Made by a program: the position numbers and the translations under genes. A stretch of DNA of 64,000 nucleotides from Karalla daura (Eukaryota; Chordata; Actinopteri; Chaetodontiformes; Leiognathidae), in assembly GCA_029224185.1 (NCBI GenBank), contig CM055191.1, forward strand, positions 11,879,536 through 11,943,535, read 5' to 3'. Position 1 is the stretch's first letter. Every line of letters begins with the position of its first letter. The notes below the pieces were generated by a model, which ran no database searches, had not been told where the DNA came from, and saw only the letters and a program-made list of their open reading frames with translations. Shown in pieces: positions 37,996-50,900 of this stretch.

Positions 37996-39435
37996 GAGGT
38001 AGACACGTCTTCTTATTCTGTCTTTTCCAAACCTTCTCCGAAGAAGAAGAAGAAGAAGAGAGAGAGAGAGAAAAAAAACAACAACAAAAACATTCACTTG
38101 GCTTGAGTTGGCGTTGCGAGCGAGTGGAGGAGGAAAGGTTACCAGTGTTCCTCCCTCTGGGTGTAGCTGTGAACTTCAGGCTGTCAACAGGTTCCTTGTT
38201 CGCACTCGGGCTCAAAGTACAACTGAGAGAAGCAGGACCACGCTAGTATGTGCCTGACACTGTCTCTGGGCCTCTTTATTCATTTGTTTTGGTGAGGGAG
38301 CAGCACAGGATACACAGTTTCGGCCTCCCAACACCTGGCCTGGGCGTGTGTGCAAACCTCACAATGCTCACTCTGAACTTGCAGCTTGAAAAGACTAAAA
38401 AAAATAAATGAAAGCCTGTAAAGGTTATGGCCTTTCAGACTGAGTCAATCTGTGCATCTCAAAGTGGAAGTTGTACCCACTGTATTTCCTCTGTTGACCT
38501 AACCATGGCAGCTGCATGATGCTGCACCGAGAGCCGGGCTGCATCACGACCAATCTGCGGCGCTGAGGTGTGAACACTCATCGGGGCGCCTGCCTGGGAG
38601 ATAGGGCTGTTGTGGAAAACAAGTCATCAAACTGGGAGCAGCTCCGGCTTTTAAAATATTCCAAGTGTGTCACCGTGTTCAAACATTAACTCAGACTCTT
38701 GTGTGTCCCTCCAGAATCACCGCGAGAGGCAGGACGGCCGGGGGACTATTAACCGTTCACCTGGAAACCCTAGACTGGACACATGTAGGCACACACACCT
38801 GCACGCATCTACACCTCAGTCTATGCTAACACACACACACATACACACACGCACCCTGCACATAGAAATCCTCAAAGATGTGAAGTTTTAGCGACGTGCA
38901 CGCGTGCATTTATACCCCAGGCGTGTGTTGCTTTGTATCGCCTCCACCGGCTGGTCTCAGATCAGTGGCGGGGTTGTAGATGGGCGTGTTCAACTCTGAA
39001 AATGTTTAACATTCTTATCATTCAGCTGCCTGCAAAAGGCGGAGAGACGCAGAGGGAGAGCAGCAGGGAGAGGGAAGGGACATGTTCAGACCCAGGCCAA
39101 ATAATAAGGAATTACTCAAACACATACACACACACACACACTGAGACAGACACATAGTCACTCCTTCGCATTCACAGTGCATTACTCACTGCAGCCCGAT
39201 GCTTCATCCAGCACATATATTACTCACCACACACAATGTCATCCTAAGGGAGGTGCTTGGAAGACAACAGCCTGGAAACATCTGACACTGTTTTGTGGTT
39301 TCGTGTGTATGCGTACGTGTATGTATCTGTGCGTGTGTGTGCGTGTGTGTGTGTGTTTCCAGGTCCCCTCTCGGTGACGAGCTAAGGGCAGGGTGTTTGT
39401 CTTGAGAGGGAGGCAGAGTTACCGTGGTAACAGAC

Positions 39436-39719
39436 ATGCCAAAACCGGACCTGCTCTGCCTGGTTCAGCTGCTGGACGGCACTATCGAGACCTTCCGAGT
39501 CAGCGTGCGTAACACACATACACGCACGTGCACGCACGCACACACACACACGCACACACAGTTTCCTGCCTGTCACTGAGGAGATCAGATGTTGCTCCTA
39601 TCTGTCTCCGCGCTCTGTTAATGATCGCAGTGTCACCGCGTGAATCGGTTACCGATCACTTTTTCCTCTCCTCATTGATCGTCATCTCCCATTCACACAG
39701 CGTGACCTTGGCTCGGAGG

Positions 39720-39757
<38 letters not shown>

Positions 39758-42700
39758 ACACGCACGCACCTCCCACGGCTCACTTTTACATCGGCGGCGT
39801 ACTGTAATCGTGTCATACACAGCCTTACACACACACACACACACACGCAGAGATGCTGACAGGCAATCACGATATTGCTCCGAGGACGGCTGCTGTGTGT
39901 GTGGCATCTTTATGTGAAGGCTGTGGCTGTAATGTGCAGATGGACTCCCGTGTTAAGCTCACATGCGGATGAGGCGAACGATGGGCTTTTGCGTCACTGA
40001 CGGTTGATCTTCAACCATATTTTGTGTCCACACACACACACACACACACTTCAAAAAGTCCTCCGGTTTACACCAAACACGGTCCCTCTCTGATGTGAGT
40101 ATTTGGCAACAGAGGGTTTGAAAATACCGAAGAGCTGCAGGTAGCCATTAATAAAACAGTGCATAGTGAAGTAACAGTGTTGGAAATCAGATTTTTTTTT
40201 TTACCTCGGTACATGCTTAATGCTTGACAACAGTTCTGACATTCAGATTTGTCTGGACGTTTAATCCCCTCTCCATACATTCCCTGTGCTCTGCTGCAGC
40301 ATATGGGCGAGGGGAACATTTAGAGGCACAGATAATCAGCCGTGTCGCCGGAGTTTTGGCCGGCCCGCTCAGTCTTTGTTTGTTTGTTTGTTTCCCCGTC
40401 TTTCAGAAGCAGGATGAAGGTGTGGTTCTGTTGGACCAAGTGTGCGACCACCTGGGCCTGCAGGAGAGGCAGCTCTTCAGCCTGCAGATCAGAGAATGCA
40501 GCACAGCCATCGCCTCCATCACAGCCAACACGCTCTCTCCCGTGAGCTCGCTCGTTCAGCCACCGCCACGCGTCGGGGCTGAGATTGTACTGTATTGCAG
40601 CTCGCTGATTGCCATTTAGATGATGATAACCGCAGGGTACGCTTGCATAAATGCTTTTTTTAGCCCCGGTTAGCCATTACACTAAATGAATTTCCCTCTC
40701 TCTCTGGCAGAGATGGTTGGAGCCTGAGAAACCCTTGAAGAAGCAGATAAAAGGTATCCGACTTGCTCGGGCTCCGGAGAATATGCAGTCTGCACCTGCT
40801 TTCGAGACAGAGACATTTATATGTCTTATAAAATATGATTAGCTGCGTTTGACTCCAGGATAGTGATAGGAGAGAGCTGGCCCAGTAGATGACTGGTGTG
40901 AACCTGCCACACAAACCACACATATGTGCCAGTCTGACAGGGCGTCTCTCTCTGCAGGCCTCGCCCCTCCCTTCTATCTGAACTTCAGGGTACGATTCTT
41001 CATCTCCGATCCCAACTCTCTGCAGCATGAGCAGACGAGGTGAGTACACACGCCCCTGTGCTGTGGATGCGTATGTCGTGTGGGCATTTGCCCATCGATG
41101 TGAGGCTGTCAAGGAGCGGAGTTCACAGCCATGCTGGCTGCTGCCCTAGGTCGCGCTCTGGCACAGCGGTGTGCTGATTTATGGCTGTGGTTAAGCAGGT
41201 GTAATGCGCCGTAAATTCAGCACGATAACATGTTGACATTTGCTAATTAGCTCAGCGCAACACGGAGCACGGCCAAGGAAGATTGTGAGGTCGCCGGCTG
41301 AATTTGGATTATTTTCTTTGGTTTTGTTGTTATGTTTTTGGACGGGACGCCCGAGCGTGATGACAAGGGAGTCGGGAGACCAGGAACCGTTCGACCAGAT
41401 AGAGGCCTCTGTGTCGTGCACCAGATTTCCTGGCATACCCGATATTGGTTGAGGATCATTAATGTAATTGGATTTAGTCCTCCGGGGGACCGCGACGGTC
41501 CGTGGAAAATTTGCAATCTGTTGTAGAGCCGCTGCCACGTTTCAGTCTGGATACGACTGATGGACCGACCGGCAGCCAGGGCGCAGGCGCGGCTCTAGAC
41601 GTCCCGGCTTGTTTCTGCGGGAAACCCAAAATACAGGCACGGCGTGGGGGTAAAGTTGCTCTCATCTCCTCCCCGCAGGCACCTGTACTTCCTCCAGATC
41701 AGGAGTGACATTCGAGAAGGACGGTGAGTGACTCGGCCTCGCAGACAGCTCGTGTTTTGCGGCGACACTGTGTAATCACGGAGCCTGATTGCAGGTTGCA
41801 GTGCCCGCTGAGTGCAGCCGTAGTGCTGGCTTCCTACGCTGTGCAGTGTAAGTCCCCGTGTCTGTCTTCCTCCAGAAAGAAATGATGAATGGCTTAATAA
41901 TAAGCGTGTGAGTGATTATTCCTGTTGAGGACTCTGGCAGTAAGCAGCAGCTCGCCCCCCCTCCCACCCACCCCTCCCAGCAGCAGCAGTGTTGTCCCTC
42001 TGTGGCTCTGTCTTGTCCATGCTTGAGCCTGTCTGTCAATCACCTGCAGCCGAGATGGGCGACCACGGTCCGTCCCGGCTCCCCGGCTACACCTCCAAGT
42101 GCTACTTCATCCCTGAGCAGGATGAGGACTTCCTGTCCAAAGTGGAGGACCTGCACCCGCAGCACAAGTACTTCCCACCCATCTACGCCACTTCCTGGGT
42201 CGCCGCCTCCTCCTTTTTTTTCCTCAGGGAGAATTTGACTTTTTTTCGTGCGTGGTCCGCAGGGGGCTGAAGCAGAGCGAGGCAGAGCTGTGTTTCCTCA
42301 ACACGGCACGGACGCTGGAGCTGTACGGGGTGGAGCTGCACGCGGCCACGGTACCAAGCGTCCTGTTCGCCTGTCTGTCATGCGCTCCTCCCGGGCTTCC
42401 TCCTCCTCCTCCTCCTCCTCCTCCTCCTCACCACCGTCTCCCTCTCTGTCAGGACACCAACGGCGCCCCTCTGATGGTGGGCCTGGCCTCCAGCGGCGTG
42501 GCCGTCTTCTGCAACATGATCTGCTCCAGCTTCTTCCCCTGGTGAGTGACGGCCTCGCCGCCCATCCGCCTCCTTCTGTGACTGCGTCCACGAGCTGTGC
42601 TCTCCTCCGCCCCTCAGGGGGAACATCATCAAGATCTCCTTCAAGAGGAAACGCTTCTTTGTGCACCTCAAACGTAAACATGTGAGTCCCCCGCTTCTTT

Positions 42701-45700
42701 TTTTGTGTGTTTTTTTTACTCTGGATCCAGCAGCAACTTGCTGCCTCCCTATTAATTGCCCTGCACACTTGGCTGGTAAAGCCACTCAAAGCTTGGCGTC
42801 AGCAGAAATTTCCTGATTGGGTTTTAGATTGAGCCGTGTTGTAATTATAGCTAAACTTGGCACGCAGCAATTAATTTTTCGACAACATTTCTCTATTACT
42901 ACACTGTTTACACAGATACAATATTGGCACTGATTCATGCGTGAAAAGCAGTAGATCTTTCAGAAGAGGAGGTAGTAATTTACACGGGGCAAACAAAAGC
43001 AACCTGGCAACCTAAGGTGACATATCTGTGACGTGACCTTGAATGAGTCTGAAGCCTGTGTGTGTGTGTTGCAGGGGGAGACTCAAGACTGCGAGGTGTC
43101 CCTGCTTCTGCCCTGTCCCAAAACCTGTAAGAACCTGTGGAGGTCCTGCGTGGACCATCACTCCTTCTTCTGCTCCAACCGGAACTTCAGGAGCCCCAAA
43201 TACAGCAACAGCACAGTCCAGTCTTACAAGAAGCTAATCACGCAGCACCTGGGCCTGGGTCACAGTAAGACCGAGAGGTGAGTGGGCTCCCGTTTTGAGT
43301 GTGACGTCACGCCGCTCTCGTCTCTGAGACTGAACCGAACGTCCTCCTGGGCAGCGGCGGCCCGGTGTGCCAGCGTGTGGTGGGAGGGATGGTGTGGAAC
43401 CCCGTCCTACGGAGGTCCATCTCATCGGAGCATCTCGAGACCAAGAGCTTGCCCTCCAGGTCGCCCCCGACCACCCCCAACTGGTACGACCCGGGACGAG
43501 GGACGTTGTAGTTTTCTGTGTGACCACCTCAACGCCTCGCCTCTCTCACACGAGCTCTCCGCTTGCGTCTCCGTCCGTCCGGGCAGGCGGAGTCCTCGCC
43601 TTCGCCACGGCATCCGGAAGCCCCGGCCGTCCTCGGTGGAGCTGTCCACTGACTTGAAAGACATGTCGGAGGGAGAGGACGTCTTCTACACCTACAGGGC
43701 GTCCGTGAGCAGCGGCAAGGGCAGCGAGGGCGACGCCTCACCTCATCGGTCAGTATCGGTCGCATCAGAGGAGGAGACGGTCCAGATCTCACACTCAGTC
43801 TCCCAGCAGAGATGGCTTCATTACAGCCACATACGCTGCACCCACTGTAAGCTGATATATAATGCAGTTACATGAAGTTCATGCAAGGTCCATCCCCTCA
43901 AACAGTATGAAAAATGTAAATATTTTGATAAAAGCACCTATATGTTGAAAAACCTCTTAAACATCACAAAAACATTATTAGACTTTCAGGAGGTGGTTTT
44001 TCAGACGTGTCCATATTAAAGTTTTACCACAAAAGTGTAATGGAAGCACTTTGTGTTGTAGAGGTCACATGACCAGTAGAGGTCACATGACCAGTAACAT
44101 GGAGGTATAGATCAAGAGCGTTTTTGTTATGGACGTCCATATTCCTCAGTCTGCAGAGTTTGAGAATTTTACAAAAGTACAACAGTTCCTGTTGCACTTT
44201 ATCAACATCTCCTTAAAAATTCTCTTATTGTAAATGCTGATAATTTCAATTCATCCTCTGCAGCACATCTGGCACGTACAACCACGTGACGGACGTAATG
44301 GACGACAGTATTGGAGAAGACGAAAGCGACCTCAGCTTGCAGCACTACAACAAGGTGGGAGATCGCCTCAGATCGGACGTTGCGCTCTTCATGCCTGGCA
44401 GCGTGTTCACATGTTGACTTGGCTTCCCCGCAGGGCGCTCTGGGAGACGGAGACCTGATGCTGATATGCATCGCCCCCGACCCCGAGGGCAAGTTCGGCT
44501 TCAACGTAAAAGTGAGTCAGTTTCAGACCGATGCCCGACACGCACACATATATATATTTATTTCCAGGCGTTATGTTTGTTGTTGTTGTTGCTCCTCTGG
44601 TCTTGCTCCGTGTAAATGATGCAACTCTTCCCAGGGTGGGGTGGACCAGAAGATGCCTCTAGCCATATCCCACGTTAAACCAGACTCCCCGGTAAGAACA
44701 CACTCGGACCTGTTTGTGTTTTTTTTATGGGCTGCCGCCTCCGGGTCTGTGATGAAATGTCATCACTATGTACTTATCATACGATGCTGATTAACAGATG
44801 TTGAGTCTGACTAGCTTGAGACAGAAAATTGTTTGTTAATTCTTTAGTTAAGAATCAGCTGTTCATCCAGCAAAAGTCAACATGATAGTAAACAGAGAGG
44901 CTTAAGTTTTGGACTGGAAATCAGATTTTTAATGATTGTCAGTCCATCAGTCAATCAAGACAGATGAATCAGCAGTTGGTAGTTCTGATGATGATGACGA
45001 TGATGGAGACATTTCCATGGTAGTTACACAATAACAACACGTCCACCAATGGTAGTGTTGAGAAATCTAATGCCAAAACAGATTAGATGGGCCGAGGTAC
45101 TCAAAACAACACGTTTCCTGTTGTGAGCGCAGTCCTCTGTTGTGAGGAAACTATTTACTGTAATGGTAACAGTGTTAAAGCACCAAACCTAGTGTGGCTC
45201 CTTGTCAGCAAATTCATCCTCCTTACGGGTCGTCACAACCACTGACTCCAGGATATCTGCTATAGAGCTACTAATTGGTAGTGGCGATTAGGTTTGAGAT
45301 GACCCTGTTGTTGTTGTTGTTTACAGGCAGGCCGCAGCGAGCCCAAACTCCTGGAGGGAGACCTGGTGGTGCTCATCAACGGTCGAGACATTTCCGAACA
45401 CACTCACGACCAGGTGGTCATGTTCATCAAAGCCAGCCGAGAGTCGCACTCCCGAGAGCTGGCCTTGCTCATCAGACGTAAAGGTAGGTCTGCGTCTGCG
45501 TCTGTGTGTGTCTGTGTGTGTGTGTGTGTGTGTGAGTCTGAGCAGACAGGACCAAACAGCTGAAGCAGCAGTGCCATCATACCGTGTCTCCTATGAATAT
45601 GCATGGCAGCCTTGAACCGTCCTTGCGTTCCAGGCCCGGGCCGCTCGGTGCCCCTGCTGCAGCTGCCTCCCGCCCTGTCGCTCACCGGCCAGCCGCAGGG

Positions 45701-46102
45701 GGACAAGCCGCAGTCCCCGGGCCAGTCGGAGCGGGTCGCCACGCTGGAGGAGTCAGTGAGACAGCTGGAGAGGGGAATACAGTCCGGCTCGCTCTGCTTC
45801 CATTTCGAGGTATTAAAAGACAAAACAAAACCCGGGCGGCTGAAATGCGCTTTTTTTTGGGGCAGAAAACATCTTTGTTTGGAGCGGGATTTGGTTAGTG
45901 CCGCCCTGGCTGTTTCAGGGATCATAACGAGCCTTTTACTGTAAGTGCTGGCTCTGGGACAGATGTTGGCCCTAATCCTCAGGTCGGACCCCTGGCTGAC
46001 GGGTCTGCAGCCACGATGCCGCCGTGGCTGGCCTGGAATGTGTGTCGTGCTCTGTTTGTGTACATTCATGTGCGTGTGTGTTTACGTGTACACACCCGTG
46101 TC

Positions 46103-46138
<36 letters not shown>

Positions 46139-48649
46139 TCCTAGAATTTGTACAGGAGGAAGCCGGGACTGTTTCTGAGCTGCGCTCGGCTGCCAGAGAA
46201 CATGGACAAGAATCGATATAAGGACGTTTTGCCTTGTAAGTTATTTCATGCGTCTGCTGTCCCTCCCTTTCCCTCGCCTCCCGCCCGCCCTCGGCTCTGC
46301 GCCGCCGCTCCAACCTTGATCCGGAGACCGCGGCCACTCATGAAATTTAATTGGCCGAGTCGCCGGCTCCGGCGTGACCCTCACGCGCCTCGCTCTCCCC
46401 GCTTTGCTTTCCAGATGATTCCAGCAGAGTGGTGCTCCAGGGCCGGGAGGACTACATCAACGCCAGCCACATCACGGTGCGCATCGCCCATACGAAACCA
46501 GGCGTTACGTGTCCCCGTCCGACATCTAATGTGATCTCACCCCCCCCCCTCCTTGTGTGTGTGTGTATGTGTGTGTGTGTCTCTACATCTTTGTGTGTTT
46601 ATTTGTCTGTCTCGTAGGTGGCGCCCCCAGTGTCTGGGGTGTGTTTACGTTACGTTGCAGCTCAGGGTCCGTTGCCACAGACCTGCACTCACTTTTGGCA
46701 GACTGTTTGGGAGCAGCAGATACACACTGTCATCATGCTAACAACCCTGACAGAGAGGGGACGGGTAGATATACTTTTATACTGTAAACAGCTACAATTC
46801 ACCCCCACCCACCCACCCACCCTCCCGCTGCAGCGTAAACCGGGGGAGGGAAAAAAAAAGGGGAATCAGCCGAAAATCTGCGACACATTAACACGGGCTC
46901 TCGCTGCTCGCACATCGCTGCGTGCTGCGCCGGGCTTTATGTGATACGCGATTACTGTAATTATGAGGATCGGCGGTGTTGTTTGCACACTGCAATAATC
47001 AATTGGCACAGTTGTGAGTAATTACAGGGCCTGGCTGTTTGGAGAAGGGCTAAATGCAATGTGTGAGCAGGATGGCGATGCTGGATGGATCATTCGGGGA
47101 TGAGGCCGCCGAGACGCAGGCTGCGAGATATCAAGGTCTTGTTGACAGAACAAGTCACTGTCTCGGCTTGCCTGTTGCCTGGTAACCGGATGCTTTCATT
47201 AATTGATCATTTTCCCGCTATTTGTCAAGTGCCCCGAGTCTCTCTCTCTCTCTCTGTCTCTCTCTGTCTCTCTCTTTAGTCGAGGGACCACACACACACA
47301 CACACACACACTCAGTCTCTGAGATGAACCATCAGCTCCCATCCTGCTCGTCATGAATGGCTTTGTGTTTCTCAGACTGTCGGCCGGGAACGCGGCACTC
47401 TGTCCAACATGAGCTTGATTCGTGACAGCTGATGTAACGGCAGCGGCAGTGGTGGGGGTAGTTAACGGTGTCCTGACCGATGACTCATGTGCGACGTAAC
47501 GTAATACGTGGAAACGATGTCGCACGCCTTTCAGACAAAGTGCCACCAGTACTGGCCGCATCCGCCGGAAGTGAAGGACTACGGGCACATGCGGGTGAAG
47601 TGTCACTCGGAGGAGTGCAACCTGGCGTACGTGACGCGACAGTTCACCCTGACCCACACACAGGTACGGCAGCACGCACACCCCAGACGCTAGGCTTAGC
47701 CAGGGAGGTGCTGTAGAGGTAACACGTGGTGGAAAATGTCTCGATCTGCCTGAGGAAAATCAACAAAGCGAGACCGGAACAGGTACAGAGTGTTTACCCT
47801 CCGCAGAGAAGGAAGACAACGCGCTCTGACTATAGCCAGTGGATCAGAGGAGTGCTTCCCCGAGGAGGAGGTCACAGTGCATTTCATCCTGACCCCCAGG
47901 AACACACCTCCAAGTGGGAAAACCATTTGGTCACAGTAAACAAAACAGTTTCATAGGACGTGTGAAGGAGCGGGGGATGATCTGACAGTGAAGTTCTTGA
48001 GTCTTCAGCTCACAGAGTTCAAGCCACAACAGTGGAATAGTATAGTAAGGAAATCCTGGAGAAAATCCGGGATGCGAAATGAAGAGCTTCTTGCTAAGAG
48101 TTGACGGCACTAACCGTTATTGCCTCTTTCTTTTATCAGCCTGACTTTTCAGATCTTAGGCTTTTGTCATGATCTACTGAGAGGAGAAACACCTGCCACT
48201 CTCTTCATGCTCACAATGAGCGGTGGATCGAACATCATTGATCGCTTCGCATACAGTTTTATCCTCAGGACCTATTTAATCTGCTGCTTGATTTAACAAT
48301 CATTTAACATGATTTACCATCGCCTCATTTAGCATGAGGGCAAATATTTCCTATTCCGGGGTTTATGGTCAGATCGTCTGCTCTCTGAACAGATCTATAC
48401 CATCTAGAGCTAGTTTTCTGGGATCAGCCCATCGGTTCACGGCTGCTCTCTCACCCGCGCGCGCCCAGAGGGAAACGTGCGATCGCGGTTGCCCGACACG
48501 GAGGCCTTCTGCTGGCATGTTTGCGGTGGCATGTTGCGTGTTTGTGCCGTATGTCATGTAACAGAAGCCGCTCCTGGCAGCGTGTCTGCGGCACACACCG
48601 TACAGTCACCAACGCGTGGGCAGTCCGCTCTGTGGGCGAGCCCGTGCAC

Positions 48650-48683
<34 letters not shown>

Positions 48684-48728
48684 CTGCAGCCGGTGGCACA
48701 CCTGTGTGTGCTGTAGGTGCAGGAGCCC

Positions 48729-48769
<41 letters not shown>

Positions 48770-49363
48770 TGTGTGTGCGGGCTCCCTAGAGGTTTAGACT
48801 GTAGATAATCAGATTAAATGAGCTCTTTCCCACACTCGCTCGCATGGCGAACAGGTAAATAAACAGATGAAGCTCAAAGAGGCATGAAGTCTGAATGCAC
48901 ACACATGCATACACAGATACTGCTGTGTGGGCCCATCTGTTCCTCTGGCTGAGGGAGTTAATCCCTGCATGGAGCCACAGGTCACATGACCACTATAAAC
49001 TCTAAACTCAGCTATTCCTCCTCCCCGCCTTCACGTTTTTTTCCTCCCCTCCCCGGCTCGGGTCTTTTCCTCTGCCCTCCCTCCTCTCTCCTCTCCACCT
49101 GTTTCTTCATCTCACTGTCCCTTTTCGCCTCCTAATCTCGGCGTCACCCGCCGGTCACGTGCGGGTTCGTTCTCCTCGCCGGCTCCGTTTATTTCCACTG
49201 CGTCCTGCAGGGTTTTCTTGTTTTCTCACACTGCGAATGTTGTCAGGATTGCCGGTCCCTCGTGCGTGGTGTTTTTCACCCCAAAGGTTACATATTCATC
49301 ATTTTAAATGCAGATTATGCAGTGCTTTCATTCTCTGATTGCCTGCATTTATTATTCTTCATC

Positions 49364-49417
<54 letters not shown>

Positions 49418-50826
49418 AAGCTGGGCGAGGAGCGGGCAGTCACACACCTGCAGTATGTAGCGTGGCCGGACCACGGCGTACCCGATGACCCCTCAGACTT
49501 CCTGCTGTTCATCAGCTCGGTCAGGGAGAGGAGGAGAGGTGAAGAACCACTAATGGTACACTGCAGGTAACACACACACACACACACTCACACACACACA
49601 CACACACACACACGTGGTACACACACTAATTAAGGGCTGTGAGCATGTACTGTACTCTCCCGGCCTCTTGCACTGTACGCTCAGTGTTTGCTTTGAATCA
49701 CGGTTGCAGCGCCGGGATCGGACGGACAGGTGTCCTCATCACCATGGAGACGGCGCTGACTCTGATCGAGGCGGGGCAGCCGCTGTTCCCGCTGGACATT
49801 GTCAAAACACTGAGAGACCAGCGCGCCATGATGGTCCAGACCACGGTACTGAGGCTTTAGCTCGTTCAGCAAATGATACCCTTTGATTTCTCCTCATCTT
49901 CCTGTCCGGCATGTTGTAGTTTGTTTCGGAGAAATGTGCCGGGTTAAGACCGTAGTTTGTTGTTGATTTTTTACGTTCCAGAATTGAACATGTGTGTCAC
50001 AATGCTGTTTTCTCTCCAGCGCACTCACACACCCTCGGTCAACACAGGTCGGTCAAATGCATGCTGGAGTGGTTGCTTTGTTGCATATTTCATAGGTGCA
50101 CTGCAGTTAGACTGAAATGTCAGAGATTTGGTTTCAAAGAGTCCAAGGAGAATGCCTGACATGCTGCCCCTAAGTGCATGAAATGCAGTCTGTTCCCGTG
50201 CTTTAGTTCACCTCTGTACACAAGGTAAGCATACATACAGAGACTGAGCACAGGGTCACGCTTCTGTCATTTTTCCAGCTAACTTTCAGCTAAAGTCACA
50301 GCCACTTGAGAAGCGCGTCACTTATGAAAGCCCTGGAACAGAGCGATACAGGGAACGGGATCTGATGAACGTACTGTTAAATCACAAGAGGAGATTTATG
50401 TGGGAGAAAGCGCAGACACATCCTGTACGTACACTTATCTCAGGCACATAAATTAGCCGCAGCATGGGAAGGAGGTGTCTCGTGTGCAGTAGCACTTCAA
50501 ACGCCCTGTACAGCAAAACGCCCTCAGAATATAGATTATTTTTTCTTTTGCTCTCAATGGCCTCTCTGGGGCTCCATAGGAAAACTATCAGCCTCCCGAA
50601 GATTAAAAGTCCTCCATCAGTGGAGACTCGCTGTGAAGTTCAATGTGCCCAAAATTGCTCTTTAAAGGTCAATCTCACGGTTTTTTGACATCTGTGGAGT
50701 CCTCATCTTTAGCCTTCATTAATAGAAACGTGGGTGCCACAGTGGCGGGCTGATGGCTGATGAGCTGGAGCAGACAGGCGGAGGCTGGAAGCCGTGCTCC
50801 GTGGCACCTCGGTGGTATCTGTCGAC

Positions 50827-50900
<74 letters not shown>

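Larger units (their letters stand above)
35095..39435. other. Divergent intergenic region between sgk and ptpn3
   Basis: 4.3 kb. The sgk 5' flank lies at the left. A large TTTC repeat is at 35580-35672. Unique sequence follows, then a CpG-island-like promoter at 37740-37995 that probably serves ptpn3 with untranslated or short 5' exons. CA runs lie at 38829-38850 and 39120-39140. No coding exon with family similarity was recognised. Confidence 0.5.

Noticed and set aside
38700..38790. Possible ptpn3 upstream coding exon after CCCTCCAG
   Set aside because: The translation (RQDGRGTINRSPGNPR) only faintly recalls the PTPN3 N-terminus, and the donor is unclear.
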